This document shows, in pieces, positions 1 through 7,619 of a stretch of 64,000 nucleotides of DNA (position 1 is its first letter; each line of letters starts with the position of its first letter). The stretch covers positions 83,945-147,944 of the forward strand of contig JAFUOQ010000013.1 of NCBI GenBank assembly GCA_017472695.1. The letters run 5' to 3'. Below the pieces are notes generated by a model that had not been told where the DNA came from, did no database searches, and saw only the letters and a list, made by a program, of their open reading frames with translations. Position numbers and translations under genes: made by a program. The DNA is from Clostridia bacterium (GTDB taxonomy: Bacteria > Bacillota > Clostridia > Oscillospirales > CAG-272).

Positions 1-60
1 GTCCATAATTGCGCGAAAAATATAAACTGCATTAGATCGTCTTAAATCAAAAAATTGCAT
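1..60 (-). CDS. 5' end of an unidentified gene (cut by window edge)
   Basis: An ATG at 60-58 on the minus strand is preceded by an AGGAGGAG ribosome site (67-74) and, further up, by a consensus promoter (83-111). Twenty codons are open to the window edge, beginning MQFFDLRRSNAVYIFRA. The start signals make a real gene very likely, but 20 residues are too few to name the family. It is divergent from the acyl carrier protein gene. Confidence 0.6.
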   Translation of the reverse strand, partial: MQFFDLRRSNAVYIFRAIMD

Positions 61-82
61 ATTTTTCTCCTCCTTTTAGCAA

Positions 83-111
83 ATTATAGATAAAATTAGA
101 TTAAAAGTCAA
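83..111 (-). promoter_or_regulatory. sigma-A promoter for the gene leaving the window at its left edge
   Basis: Minus-strand TTGACT (111-106), 17-bp spacer, TATAAT (88-83). It sits directly before the SD and ATG of the truncated gene at 1-60. Confidence 0.75.
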
Positions 112-129
112 GAAATTTAATGAAAAAAC

Positions 130-158
130 TTGAAAAATATTAAATTAACGTATATAAT
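130..158 (+). promoter_or_regulatory. sigma-A promoter of the acyl carrier protein gene
   Basis: TTGAAA (130-135), 17-bp spacer, TATAAT (153-158), followed by the SD at about 172-180 and the ATG at 187. Confidence 0.7.
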
Positions 159-186
159 GATAATATGACAATAAGGAGGTTGCTCA

Positions 187-411
187 ATGCTCGAGAAAAT
201 AATTGAAACTATTGCGTTCCATTCCAAAACTGACATTAAGCTATTGAGTCCTGAAACTAATATTCTTGATCTTGATATTGACTCATTGTGTGTTCTAAAA
301 ATAATAATGGATATTGAAAATTTATATGGAATAAGATTTGACGACGAGGAAATTGTTGAATTTAGAACTGCACAGGATATTGAACAAGCAATCCTGAAAA
401 AATATAAATAA
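187..411 (+). CDS. acpP: acyl carrier protein
   Basis: A 74-residue acidic protein with the four-helix acyl carrier layout. The phosphopantetheine attachment motif is DSL with Ser33, at the start of helix II. It would carry acyl chains as thioesters in the cytoplasm, most simply for fatty-acid synthesis. It stands alone with its own promoter and terminator, with no fab genes in view, so it may be a second ACP serving another pathway; the divergent truncated gene could be its partner. ATG at 187 follows an AAGGAGG site with good spacing. Family is sure; the exact pathway is not. Confidence 0.85.
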   Translation: MLEKIIETIAFHSKTDIKLLSPETNILDLDIDSLCVLKIIMDIENLYGIRFDDEEIVEFRTAQDIEQAILKKYK

Positions 412-422
412 TTATAAAAATC

Positions 423-452
423 AAAAGCATCGTTCAAAAACGATGCTTTTTT
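423..452 (+). terminator. intrinsic terminator after acpP
   Basis: Stem AAAGCATCG / CGATGCTTT around an 8-nt loop, followed by a T run. Confidence 0.85.
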
Positions 453-461
453 ATAAAAAAA

Positions 462-503
462 TTGTCAAATTATGTTGACAAACATATTAGACAAGTGTAT
501 AAT
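462..503 (+). promoter_or_regulatory. promoter with overlapping operator of the BlaI-type gene
   Basis: TTGACA (475-480), 17-bp spacer and TATAAT (498-503) form a perfect consensus promoter. A perfect inverted repeat TTGTCAA-N6-TTGACAA (462-481) covers the -35 box. This fits autorepression by the BlaI-type protein encoded just downstream, although the repeat is not the classical staphylococcal or Bacillus BlaI box. Confidence 0.75.
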
Positions 504-537
504 ATAATAGCGTCACAAAAACGAAAGGAAAATAGAC

Positions 538-915
538 ATGGAAAATATAAGAAAGTTGCCGGAGGCAGAGTTTGATGTGATGGTCACACTCTGGGAGTGC
601 AAGGACTCCCCCGTAAACACGGCTTATCTTATGGAAAATGTCGGAAAGCAGAAGGGGTGGAAGGCACCTACTTTAATTTCATTTCTTTCAAGACTAGAGG
701 AGAGAGGCTTTATCCATTCTGAAAAGAAAGGAAAAGAGCGTTATTACTACGTAGATGCTATTAGAGAGGAGTATGTACGCGGTATAACTGTCGATTTTTT
801 AAAAAGATATCATTCTGGCTCGTTTGTCAAAATGCTAGATTTGATATATGGAAAGGATTCACTTTCATCTAAAGAGCTTGACGAAATGTTGAGATGGTTA
901 CAACAGCAGTATTAA
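538..915 (+). CDS. BlaI/MecI-family transcriptional repressor
   Basis: A 125-residue winged-helix protein of the penicillinase-repressor family: the N-terminal half (about 5-75) reads as the winged helix, including the conserved KGWKAPTL...LSRLEERGF segment, and the C-terminal half as the dimer helices. Members repress by binding palindromes as dimers and are usually inactivated by proteolysis by a BlaR1-type sensor. No BlaR1, beta-lactamase or other target lies beside it, so this is an orphan copy. A palindrome over its own promoter suggests autoregulation. SD GAAAGGA precedes ATG 538. Confidence 0.85.
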   Translation: MENIRKLPEAEFDVMVTLWECKDSPVNTAYLMENVGKQKGWKAPTLISFLSRLEERGFIHSEKKGKERYYYVDAIREEYVRGITVDFLKRYHSGSFVKMLDLIYGKDSLSSKELDEMLRWLQQQY

Positions 916-946
916 TATCTTTCCGACGTTAAAATTCGTTTATTAT

Positions 947-973
947 TTCGGTGAAGATTCTTTCTTCACCGAA
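947..973 (+). terminator. perfect 11-bp hairpin after the BlaI-type gene
   Basis: TTCGGTGAAGA / TCTTCACCGAA around a 5-nt loop. No T run follows directly, so it may protect the 3' end of the message, with the next hairpin (997-1021) being the true terminator. Confidence 0.55.
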
Positions 974-996
974 GTTTCGAATTCCAAAATAATTTT

Positions 997-1021
997 GAAC
1001 CGATTTTCGGTTCTTTTTTTA
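997..1021 (+). terminator. intrinsic terminator between the BlaI-type gene and ispD
   Basis: GAACCGA / TCGGTTC with a 3-nt loop, followed by seven or more T. Confidence 0.85.
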
Positions 1022-1030
1022 TTTTATCTA

Positions 1031-1059
1031 TTTATTTTTATTGTATTTTATGGTATACT
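1031..1059 (+). promoter_or_regulatory. probable extended -10 promoter of ispDF
   Basis: TG-G-TATACT extended -10 (TATACT at 1054-1059) with a weak -35 TTTATT (1031-1036) at 17-bp spacing, 26 bp upstream of the ispD start. Confidence 0.5.
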
Positions 1060-1084
1060 TATTTAAAAAGCCTCGGAGGTGCAT

Positions 1085-1825
1085 ATGAAAAATATTTTTT
1101 CTCAACTTTCTGATATGATACATGGTGATGTAGCTGCAATTATTTTATGCGCAGGAGATTCAACACGCTTTTCTTCTGGTAAAGAAAGCAAACAAATGGT
1201 TGAGGTCTTGGGAAAAAGTGTTATAGTTAGAACAATCGAGGCATTTGAAAAATCACACTCTATAAGAGAAATCATTTTAGTAGTTCGCAAGGAAGATACA
1301 GCCGAATATAATAAACTGATATGCGATTATGCATTTAAAAAGATATCTTGTATAGTTGTTGGTGGTGATACACGTCAAATTTCTGCCATGAGAGGCTTCA
1401 AGCATGCTTCTGAAAAATCAAATTATGTTGCTTTTCACGACGGTGCACGTTGTCTTGTAACTCCAGAGATAATTGAATCTGTTGTAAAGACAGCAAAGCA
1501 AACAAAAGCTGCAACTGCAGCAACTCATATGTCCGATACTATTAAGGTTGCTGATGATGATGGAAATATTGTTAAAACAGTTGATCGTGAGCTATTATGG
1601 ACTGTACAGACACCACAAATTTTTGAAAAAGATTTATATAGATCATGTATAGAAAATGCTATAACCAAGAGTATATCAGCAACTGATGACTGTATGCTTG
1701 CTGAGGCATATGGTCAAAGAGTAAAGCTTGTCGAAACAGGCAAGGAAAATATTAAAATAACATATAAATCCGATGTTGCTCTTGCCGAGGCAATTTTATC
1801 TATCAGAGAGGAGATTGACGAATGA
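1085..1825 (+). CDS. ispD: 2-C-methyl-D-erythritol 4-phosphate cytidylyltransferase
   Basis: Third step of the MEP isoprenoid pathway: CTP plus MEP gives CDP-methylerythritol. About 246 residues, a nucleotidyltransferase fold with the N-terminal CTP loop [12 protein letters not shown] (a variant of AAGxGxRMG) followed by KQ, the central FHDGARCLV segment, and the C-terminal VQTPQ and ENIKIT motifs. I use ATG 1085, five bases after GGAGG; an in-frame GTG at 1079 lies inside the ribosome site and is unlikely. It overlaps ispF by four bases (ATGA), so the two are translationally coupled. Confidence 0.92.
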   Translation: MKNIFSQLSDMIHGDVAAIILCAGDSTRFSSGKESKQMVEVLGKSVIVRTIEAFEKSHSIREIILVVRKEDTAEYNKLICDYAFKKISCIVVGGDTRQISAMRGFKHASEKSNYVAFHDGARCLVTPEIIESVVKTAKQTKAATAATHMSDTIKVADDDGNIVKTVDRELLWTVQTPQIFEKDLYRSCIENAITKSISATDDCMLAEAYGQRVKLVETGKENIKITYKSDVALAEAILSIREEIDE

Positions 1826-2298
1826 GAATTGGACATGGATATGATGTACATCGCTTTTGCGATGGTGACCACATAACTATTGGTGGAGTTAAAATCCCTC
1901 ATTCCCAAACGCTGCTAGCTCACTCTGACGGAGATGTTTTGGCTCATGCGATAGCGGATTCATTGCTTGGTGCATGCGCGGAGCGTGATATTGGTTATCA
2001 TTTTCCAGATACAGATCAACAATATAAAGATATTAATAGTATGCTTATTTTGACAAAAGTAGCTGAAATTCTTGATAAAAAAGGCTATAAAATATCTAAT
2101 ATTGATTCTACTATCGTTGCACAAGCACCCAAAATGCTTCCTTATATTCCTTCTATGCAACAAAATATTGCAAGAGCTCTGAAAATCAAAGTGGATCAAG
2201 TTAATGTAAAAGCAACTACTGAGGAAAGGCTTGGTTTTACTGGCAGAGAAGAAGGAATTAGTGCACACAGTGTTTCCCTAATAATGAACAAAGAGTGA
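1822..2298 (+). CDS. ispF: 2-C-methyl-D-erythritol 2,4-cyclodiphosphate synthase
   Basis: Cyclises CDP-methylerythritol 2-phosphate, releasing CMP, as a homotrimer. The 158 residues match the family length. Zinc ligands are visible as D8 and H10 (GYDVH) and H42 ([10 protein letters not shown]), and the C-terminal [15 protein letters not shown] is diagnostic. The ATG overlaps the ispD stop, giving the common ispD-ispF pair. ispE and the earlier MEP genes are not in the window; ispA lies far off at 48.3 kb. Confidence 0.95.
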   Translation: MRIGHGYDVHRFCDGDHITIGGVKIPHSQTLLAHSDGDVLAHAIADSLLGACAERDIGYHFPDTDQQYKDINSMLILTKVAEILDKKGYKISNIDSTIVAQAPKMLPYIPSMQQNIARALKIKVDQVNVKATTEERLGFTGREEGISAHSVSLIMNKE

Positions 2299-2410
2299 GA
2301 AATTAATTCCCACATCCGATAGTTTGTTTTCCCTCTCACCCTTCGTTCACGAGCCTTTCTCTTTATTATAATACACAATACAACATTTTTTGACACAAAA
2401 AGGATTAAAT

Positions 2411-3061
2411 ATGAAAACATTAGCGCCATCTATTCTTGCTTCCGATATGTTAAATTTGGGAGAAGAAATAAAGAAAATTGAAAAATCAGGCTCAAAATAT
2501 GTCCATGTAGATGTTATGGATGGTTGTTTTGTGCCAAATATAAGCTTTGGTATGCCAATTATATCAGCTGTACGCAGTTGCACTGATTTAGTTGTTGACG
2601 TTCATGCTATGATTGTTGAGCCAGATAGATATATAGATGATTTTGTAAAGTCAGGAGCAGATATAATTACATTTCATTTAGAAGCTTTGGATAACGAAAG
2701 AATAATAAATGCAATAGAAAAAATACATAAATACGGAAAAAAGGTAGGTCTTTCTATCAAGCCTAAAACAAATGTAAGTGCGGTATTACAATATTTAAAT
2801 ATGATAGATATGATACTTGTAATGACTGTTGAGCCCGGCTTTGGCGGACAGAAGTTTATGTGTGATATGATGGATAAGGTTAAATTTTTACGAGAAAAGA
2901 TCTCTGATTCAAATCTATCTGTTGATATTCAAGTAGATGGTGGAATTAATGATGAAACCTTAAAAATCGCAATGGAAAGTGGTGCAAATATCTTTGTTTT
3001 AGGTACTGCTTTCTTTAAGAGCAAAGATATAATTGATGCGGAGAAAATGTTAGGTGAATAA
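2411..3061 (+). CDS. rpe: ribulose-phosphate 3-epimerase
   Basis: Interconverts ribulose 5-phosphate and xylulose 5-phosphate in the pentose phosphate pathway. About 216 residues with a TIM barrel: LAPSILASD near the N-terminus, metal and catalytic residues in YVHVDVMDG (H32, D34), DVHAMI, VEPGFGGQ and VDGGIN. ATG 2411 has an AAAGGA site; an in-frame TTG at 2390 has none. The 112-bp gap after ispF holds a TATAAT at 2367-2372 without a convincing -35 box, so its own promoter is uncertain. It overlaps the next gene by eight bases. Confidence 0.93.
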   Translation: MKTLAPSILASDMLNLGEEIKKIEKSGSKYVHVDVMDGCFVPNISFGMPIISAVRSCTDLVVDVHAMIVEPDRYIDDFVKSGADIITFHLEALDNERIINAIEKIHKYGKKVGLSIKPKTNVSAVLQYLNMIDMILVMTVEPGFGGQKFMCDMMDKVKFLREKISDSNLSVDIQVDGGINDETLKIAMESGANIFVLGTAFFKSKDIIDAEKMLGE

Positions 3062-3554
3062 TGAAAAGATTATAATATCCATTTTTTCATGGATAACTGT
3101 AATTATAACTATGCTAATTGTTATAAATTTTTCTCTGGAGAATGGTACAAAATCTACTAATACAAGTGATAATGTAGTTGACTCAGTTGTCGAGGTTATA
3201 CCGAATAACAATTCCATGTCGCAAGAGCAGAAGGACAACCTAACACATATAATAAGAAAAATTGCTCATTTTGGAATTTATATGTTGCTCGGCTTTACAA
3301 TTATTAATGCATTTAATGTTACAATAAAATGGAAGTATATCTTTTCTCTTGCTGTCTCAGTTATACTCTCATCCTTGTTTGCAATGTTTGATGAATTTAT
3401 AATACAGGCATATTCCGCCGGTAGAGTTCCACTTTGGAGCGATGTTATAATTGATTTTTTTGGAGCTACGGTGGGGGCTTTATTGTTTGTTTCTTTCATT
3501 TCAATATATAATTTAATTAAAAAGCAAAACAAGAAAAAGGAAATCCTCAATTAA
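3054..3554 (+). CDS. VanZ-like family membrane protein
   Basis: 166 residues: a first membrane helix at about 5-27, an outside loop rich in Asn and Ser, then helices at about 72-88, 97-115 and 134-152. The family motifs RKIAHFGIY, DEFIQAYSAGR and the acidic pair before the last helix are present. VanZ gives low-level teicoplanin resistance in enterococci; most chromosomal homologues have no proven role, and none is claimed here. GTG start at 3054 within the rpe end. Its last four bases overlap the convergent gene's stop codon. Confidence 0.8.
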   Translation: MNNEKIIISIFSWITVIITMLIVINFSLENGTKSTNTSDNVVDSVVEVIPNNNSMSQEQKDNLTHIIRKIAHFGIYMLLGFTIINAFNVTIKWKYIFSLAVSVILSSLFAMFDEFIIQAYSAGRVPLWSDVIIDFFGATVGALLFVSFISIYNLIKKQNKKKEILN

Positions 3555-3566
3555 GGATTTCCTTTT
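3535..3566. terminator. bidirectional terminator inside two overlapping gene ends
   Basis: A 12-bp stem AAAAGGAAATCC / GGATTTCCTTTT. Its arms encode the last codons of both the VanZ-like gene (+) and the cysteine-desulfurase-like gene (-), whose stop codons overlap between 3551 and 3554. Confidence 0.8.
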
Positions 3567-4687
3567 GTTATTTCATTTATTGCTTCGTAGAACTGGTTAA
3601 TCTCATTTCGAGTATTAAAGACGCTAAAGCTAACTCTCACCGCTCCATTTTTTCCTGTATTTAATTGCTTATGAGCCAAGGGAGAGCAGTGAAAACCACT
3701 TCTTACAGCTATGTCTCTATCGTTAAGACATGATGCTACTTTTGATGGTGAACAGTTATTTACATTAAACATCAATGTATTACCAGAATATTCATTCATT
3801 TCATAAAGTGTTATATTCTTATTAGTTTTTAGCAGACTCTTGCAAAGATCATATAAATCTTCCTCGTATCTTCTGATTTTTGAAACTTCTATTGCTTTTA
3901 GCCATTTTAAAGCCTCTCCCCAAGCCGCAATTACGGGGGTTGACATCGTTCCAGCTTCAAATTTTTCGGGTAAAAAATCCGGCATGTTTAGCTCTAATGA
4001 ATTGATTCCCGTTCCACCCTCAATAACATTTCTATATATTTTGTCAGTATTGAAAATAACTGCTCCTGACCCCTGTGGACCATATAATCCTTTATGAGAT
4101 GGAATACATAGCGCATCAATATTCATATTCTTGACGTCAATATCTAGTATTCCTGCACTTTGAGCACCATCAACTATAAAACTAATTTCATTTGTTTTGC
4201 AGAGAGCTCCTATTTCTTTTATAGGAAGGCGTCTTGAACCAACATTTGAAATGTGAGTGCAAACCAAAAGAAAGGTATTACTTTTGATTTTATTGTTAAT
4301 ATCTTTAATAATTTCCTCATTCGAACCATTAGTACTAAATGTTTCATAGGTGCATAGCCTTTGATTTGCAAGCTCTTGAATAGGTCTTATTACAGAATTG
4401 TGTTCAATATCGCTAATTAGTACGTGACCTGAATACTTTATCATTGACTTAATAGCAATGTTTAAAGCATATGTGGTATTATAAGTGAAAACGACGTTTT
4501 CTGGATTTGCATTAAAAAGCTCTGCAAGTAAAGAACGCGTTTCATATATTTTTTCTGCACTTTTAATTGATAAATTATGAGAGCTTCTGCCGGGATTTCC
4601 ACAATATTTTTTTATACATTTAGATATTTCTTCACTTACGCACAATGGTTTTGGAAATGTTGTAGCCGCATTGTCAAGATAAATCAT
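3551..4687 (-). CDS. class V aminotransferase, cysteine desulfurase family
   Basis: 378 residues of a PLP-dependent fold type I enzyme. PLP lysine is K199 in PSHKGLYGPQG, the DGAQS cofactor Asp lies at about 173, and the catalytic Cys is C334 in RSGFHCSP, placing it near SufS/CsdB. It should remove sulfur or selenium from (seleno)cysteine as an enzyme-bound persulfide or selenide. The subgroup with an adjacent DUF3343 protein is known from genomes using a labile selenium cofactor. That small partner is encoded immediately upstream (4698-4913). No suf or isc scaffold gene is nearby, arguing against a housekeeping Fe-S role. Confidence 0.85.
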   Translation of the reverse strand: MIYLDNAATTFPKPLCVSEEISKCIKKYCGNPGRSSHNLSIKSAEKIYETRSLLAELFNANPENVVFTYNTTYALNIAIKSMIKYSGHVLISDIEHNSVIRPIQELANQRLCTYETFSTNGSNEEIIKDINNKIKSNTFLLVCTHISNVGSRRLPIKEIGALCKTNEISFIVDGAQSAGILDIDVKNMNIDALCIPSHKGLYGPQGSGAVIFNTDKIYRNVIEGGTGINSLELNMPDFLPEKFEAGTMSTPVIAAWGEALKWLKAIEVSKIRRYEEDLYDLCKSLLKTNKNITLYEMNEYSGNTLMFNVNNCSPSKVASCLNDRDIAVRSGFHCSPLAHKQLNTGKNGAVRVSFSVFNTRNEINQFYEAINEITKGNP

Positions 4688-4697
4688 TTTGTTCCCT

Positions 4698-4913
4698 TTA
4701 GAGATTAATAATTTGGTTATATTGAATTCTATTTTTTAAAAGAGTATTTTCAGCTGCATATAGATTTACGCAATCGAATTTTACTCCGTAGGAGCACCCT
4801 TTTTTGCTTAAATCTGCATCTAGCTTAATTACGCTTGCATCAATATATGCATTCAATAATGCTTTTTTTGCCTTCATTGCTTGTGTCATTGATTTTACAG
4901 ATGCTACACACAT
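4698..4913 (-). CDS. DUF3343 protein, putative Se/S carrier
   Basis: About 71 residues, with the family's N-terminal strand-helix (ASVKSMTQAMKAKKAL) and the conserved GCSYGVKF motif whose Cys is the presumed sulfur or selenium carrier. It would accept the persulfide or selenide from the desulfurase encoded 10 bp downstream. ATG 4913 follows AGGAGG by 8 bases; an upstream in-frame GTG (4922) lies inside the SD and is rejected. Carrier activity is an inference from family context. Confidence 0.75.
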   Translation of the reverse strand: MCVASVKSMTQAMKAKKALLNAYIDASVIKLDADLSKKGCSYGVKFDCVNLYAAENTLLKNRIQYNQIINL

Positions 4914-4954
4914 AATAAGCACCTCCTTTTAACATCTATTATTATTTATATGCA

Positions 4955-4982
4955 AAAAAGACCGTTTGGTAACGGTCTTTTT
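4955..4982 (-). terminator. intrinsic terminator after mgtE
   Basis: 12-bp stem AAAAAGACCGTT / AACGGTCTTTTT with a 4-nt loop, six bases past the mgtE stop. It also separates mgtE from the DUF3343-desulfurase pair. Confidence 0.85.
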
Positions 4983-4988
4983 GTGCTA

Positions 4989-6374
4989 TTACATAATAGC
5001 AAATGCTATTCCAAAATAAATAAGCAAGGATAATACATCAACGATTGTTGTTATAAATGGGCTTGCCATAACAGCTGGGTCAAAACCAATTCGTTTAGCG
5101 AGAACTGGTAAAATACATCCAACAAGCTTAGATGCAATGATGGTAACAAGAAGCGTTAAGCTAACAACAAAGCTAATTAATGCAGCCTCTGGGAAGGTTT
5201 CTACTTTGATGTTATTTAATATAAGCCAATCAATAGTTATCATTTTTACAAAAGTAGCAAGCGCTAATGTTGCACCACATAAGAGTGAAACGCGAAGCTC
5301 CTTAAAAAGAATCCTGAAAATGTCACCCATTTTGATCTCTTCAAGAGCTAAACCACGAATTATAGTAACAGAGGTCTGTCCACCAGCATTACCTCCGGAT
5401 CCCATTATCATAGGAATAAAAGCGATTAGAACAGTGCTACCCATAGACACAAGCTTTCCTTCAAAAGAGGTGATTACTAGGCTAGTAAGCGTAGCAGAGA
5501 GCATAAGCAAAATCAACCAAGGTACTCGTTTGCGCCAAATTTCAAACGGGCTTGTCGCTAAATATGGTTTATCAGAAGGAATAATTGCAGCCATCTTTTC
5601 GATATCCTCTGTTGCTTCTTCCTCAATGACGTCAATAGCGTCATCGACAGTGACAATACCTACTAATCTATCCTCGTTGTCAACAACAGGAAGAGCGAGC
5701 AGGTCATATTTACTCATTTCTTTAGCAACAATTTCCTTATCCTCATGCGTGTGGACAAAAATGACATTAGTTTCCATTATTTCGGAAATAATCATTCCGT
5801 CGTCTGATAAGAGAAGCTTTTTAGCGGTTATATATCCCAATAGCGTTCTATCCGGCTTTGTTACATAACAAGTATAGATTGTTTCTTTGTCAACACCTGT
5901 ACGTCTAATTCTTTTTAAAGCATCCTCAACTGTAATATCTTCGTCAAGACTGACATATTCAGTTGTCATAATGCTTCCAGCGGAATCGTCAGGATATTTT
6001 AAAATTTCATTAATAGTCTTTCTGGTTTCAGAATCTGAGTTATTTAAAATACGTTTTACAACATTCGCTGGCATTTCTTCAATGATATCAACTGTATCGT
6101 CGATATAAATCTCATCCATAACCGCCTTAAGTTCATTATCTGTAAACGAGGAGAGAAGTGTTTCTTGATAATCAGAATCCATCTCTACAAAGCATTCAGC
6201 TGCTAAATCCTTTGGCAAAAGTCTGAATAGAGTACCAATCTTTTTTGGAAATTCCTGCAGAATTAGTGATAAGTCAGCAGGCTCGATATCTTTTAAAAGA
6301 TTTTTAATGCCATAATAATTATGTTCTTCAATGAGCCTTTCAAGCTCTTCAACAATTTCATTGAAATCTTCCAT
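4989..6374 (-). CDS. mgtE: magnesium transporter MgtE
   Basis: A 461-residue Mg2+ channel of the MgtE family, acting as a dimer in the membrane. The N-terminal superhelical domain (about 10-130) and two CBS domains (about 135-260) form the cytoplasmic Mg2+ sensor that closes the pore. Five membrane helices fill about 285-461, including the family signature IPMIMGSGGNAGGQTS and the Asp-containing segment DPAVMASPFITTIVDV. Its SD AGGAGG is 5 bases before the ATG. The roughly 140-nt leader holds a small ORF with its own SD (6415-6492) instead of a recognisable M-box riboswitch. Confidence 0.93.
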   Translation of the reverse strand: MEDFNEIVEELERLIEEHNYYGIKNLLKDIEPADLSLILQEFPKKIGTLFRLLPKDLAAECFVEMDSDYQETLLSSFTDNELKAVMDEIYIDDTVDIIEEMPANVVKRILNNSDSETRKTINEILKYPDDSAGSIMTTEYVSLDEDITVEDALKRIRRTGVDKETIYTCYVTKPDRTLLGYITAKKLLLSDDGMIISEIMETNVIFVHTHEDKEIVAKEMSKYDLLALPVVDNEDRLVGIVTVDDAIDVIEEEATEDIEKMAAIIPSDKPYLATSPFEIWRKRVPWLILLMLSATLTSLVITSFEGKLVSMGSTVLIAFIPMIMGSGGNAGGQTSVTIIRGLALEEIKMGDIFRILFKELRVSLLCGATLALATFVKMITIDWLILNNIKVETFPEAALISFVVSLTLLVTIIASKLVGCILPVLAKRIGFDPAVMASPFITTIVDVLSLLIYFGIAFAIM

Positions 6375-6414
6375 TTTTACCTCCTATTAAATTGATAAGA
6401 GGGGAATAGATAGA

Positions 6415-6492
6415 TTATATGGTTGCGCTATGGCACGCATATAACACTATATATTTACACCCTCGGGGTTTTGTAGAACTACTTGCGCTCAT
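6415..6492 (-). CDS. 25-codon leader ORF (uORF) before mgtE
   Basis: ATG at 6492, five bases after a perfect AGGAGG (6503-6498), runs 25 codons to TAA at 6415, leaving about 40 nt before the mgtE ATG. The peptide starts MSASSSTKPRGCKYIV and has two Cys. Minus-strand CGCTATG over the start codon (6496-6490) can pair with CATAGCG near the end of the ORF (6432-6426), extended by GGT/ACC across a 2-nt bulge. The layout suggests a regulatory leader peptide or ORF acting on mgtE by translation. I do not recognise the peptide. Confidence 0.6.
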   Translation of the reverse strand: MSASSSTKPRGCKYIVLYACHSATI

Positions 6493-6520
6493 AGCGACCT
6501 CCTAATATTTATTCCTATAT

Positions 6521-6549
6521 ATTATAAATAATTTTTTTCAAAAAATCAA
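6521..6549 (-). promoter_or_regulatory. sigma-A promoter of the mgtE leader
   Basis: TTGATT (6549-6544), 17-bp spacer, TATAAT (6526-6521). A transcript starting near 6514 would carry the leader ORF and then mgtE. The -35 box overlaps the ylbJ stop codon. Confidence 0.7.
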
Positions 6550-7619
6550 CACTTCTTTGAGAATAATATTGATTTAATTTTATTTTTTAATACAAAAACA
6601 CACATAATTGAAAAAAATGAAATTATTATGATATCAAAATTAGAAATTCCACTTAAATAGCTTTCTACCTGTGAGCGCGGAGTTAATTTAAATATATTTA
6701 CATACAGACAAGCTATCACACCGCAAATGCAGCCTTGAATGAATTTTGAAAATACAAATGTCTTTTTATCAATTAATAATTTTGTTGAAACTGCAAATAT
6801 TTGAAATGCAACTGAAATTCCACCAAATCCTATGGAAAAACCGGTAAAAAAAGCAGCGACAATGGAATTATTAAACATTGTTGCTCCCTTAAGTCCTTGA
6901 GTAATGTCAAATAGAGAAAAAATTATTGCGCTAAAAATTGAGCCTGAAGAAGCTCCAAAAAAGCGAATAAATAAATTTGAGATTAATGAAAAAACAATCG
7001 TATATGAGCAAACTGTGATTATTGTATTTGTAGAGGATGAGACCGAACTCGTGAAAGAGGATACAAAGGAGGATTTGGTTTTTATTATATCTACGCTAAA
7101 TTCATCAATTTCTTTATTTCTAAAAAATATTATACAATTCAAAAAAATTGAAATTATAATCTGTAAAAGGTAGAGAAAAACACCAAATTGAATGTTGTTC
7201 CAAATTTGGATTCCGACAAAGGAAATGACAAAACCCAGTCCTGCATTAGAAGAGAGGATTAACACTTTTGTTAACGTGCTTTTTTTAATTGAACTAGAGG
7301 AAAGCTCATTTAATAGTTTAGCGCCTGTAACAAAGCCGGAAACATTTCCTAAAACTATAATAGGTAAGCATATTTTACAAATGCCTAAAATTTTAAACAC
7401 TTTTTTAAAAAAACTCGAGAAACCAATATTTATCGGCATATATGATATTAAAATGCTTGAGATAAGCATAAAAGGAAACAGTGTGGGGATAAGTGTTCTT
7501 AAACAAAAAAACAATGAAGTAATAATATTGTTTTTAACAAATTCGGCATTTGTAAAAAATAATAAAATAATTAAAAGCAAAGCTAAAAATATGGTTATAT
7601 TTTTTAATTTTGTTATTAT
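6546..7619 (-). CDS. ylbJ: sporulation integral membrane protein YlbJ
   Basis: A polytopic membrane protein (about 8 helices) of the nucleoside-recognition (Gate) group, with the YlbJ hallmarks TLIPTLFPFMLIS, SGFVTGAKLL and SSNAGLGFVISFVG. YlbJ is made in the mother cell and is needed for the spore envelope in Bacillus; here it is divergent from yqfC-yqfD. The only usual start codon is TTG 7580, which has no SD. An AGGAGG at 7633-7628 lies 8 bases before an in-frame AUA (7619), and the added residues (ITKLKNITIFLAL) restore the expected hydrophobic N-terminus, so I favour an AUA start. Confidence 0.72.
   Translation of the reverse strand: MITKLKNITIFLALLLIILLFFTNAEFVKNNIITSLFFCLRTLIPTLFPFMLISSILISYMPINIGFSSFFKKVFKILGICKICLPIIVLGNVSGFVTGAKLLNELSSSSIKKSTLTKVLILSSNAGLGFVISFVGIQIWNNIQFGVFLYLLQIIISIFLNCIIFFRNKEIDEFSVDIIKTKSSFVSSFTSSVSSSTNTIITVCSYTIVFSLISNLFIRFFGASSGSIFSAIIFSLFDITQGLKGATMFNNSIVAAFFTGFSIGFGGISVAFQIFAVSTKLLIDKKTFVFSKFIQGCICGVIACLYVNIFKLTPRSQVESYLSGISNFDIIIISFFSIMCVFVLKNKIKSILFSKKC

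Noticed and set aside
2299-2410. Separate promoter for rpe
   Set aside because: A TATAAT exists at 2367-2372, but no acceptable -35 box; kept only as a remark.
5137-5868. 243-codon plus-strand frame
   Set aside because: Opposite strand of mgtE, no SD, and composition typical of an antisense shadow.
6375-6545. M-box (ykoK) magnesium riboswitch before mgtE
   Set aside because: The conserved M-box cores and multi-stem layout are not recognisable; the leader is only about 140 nt and mostly occupied by the small ORF.
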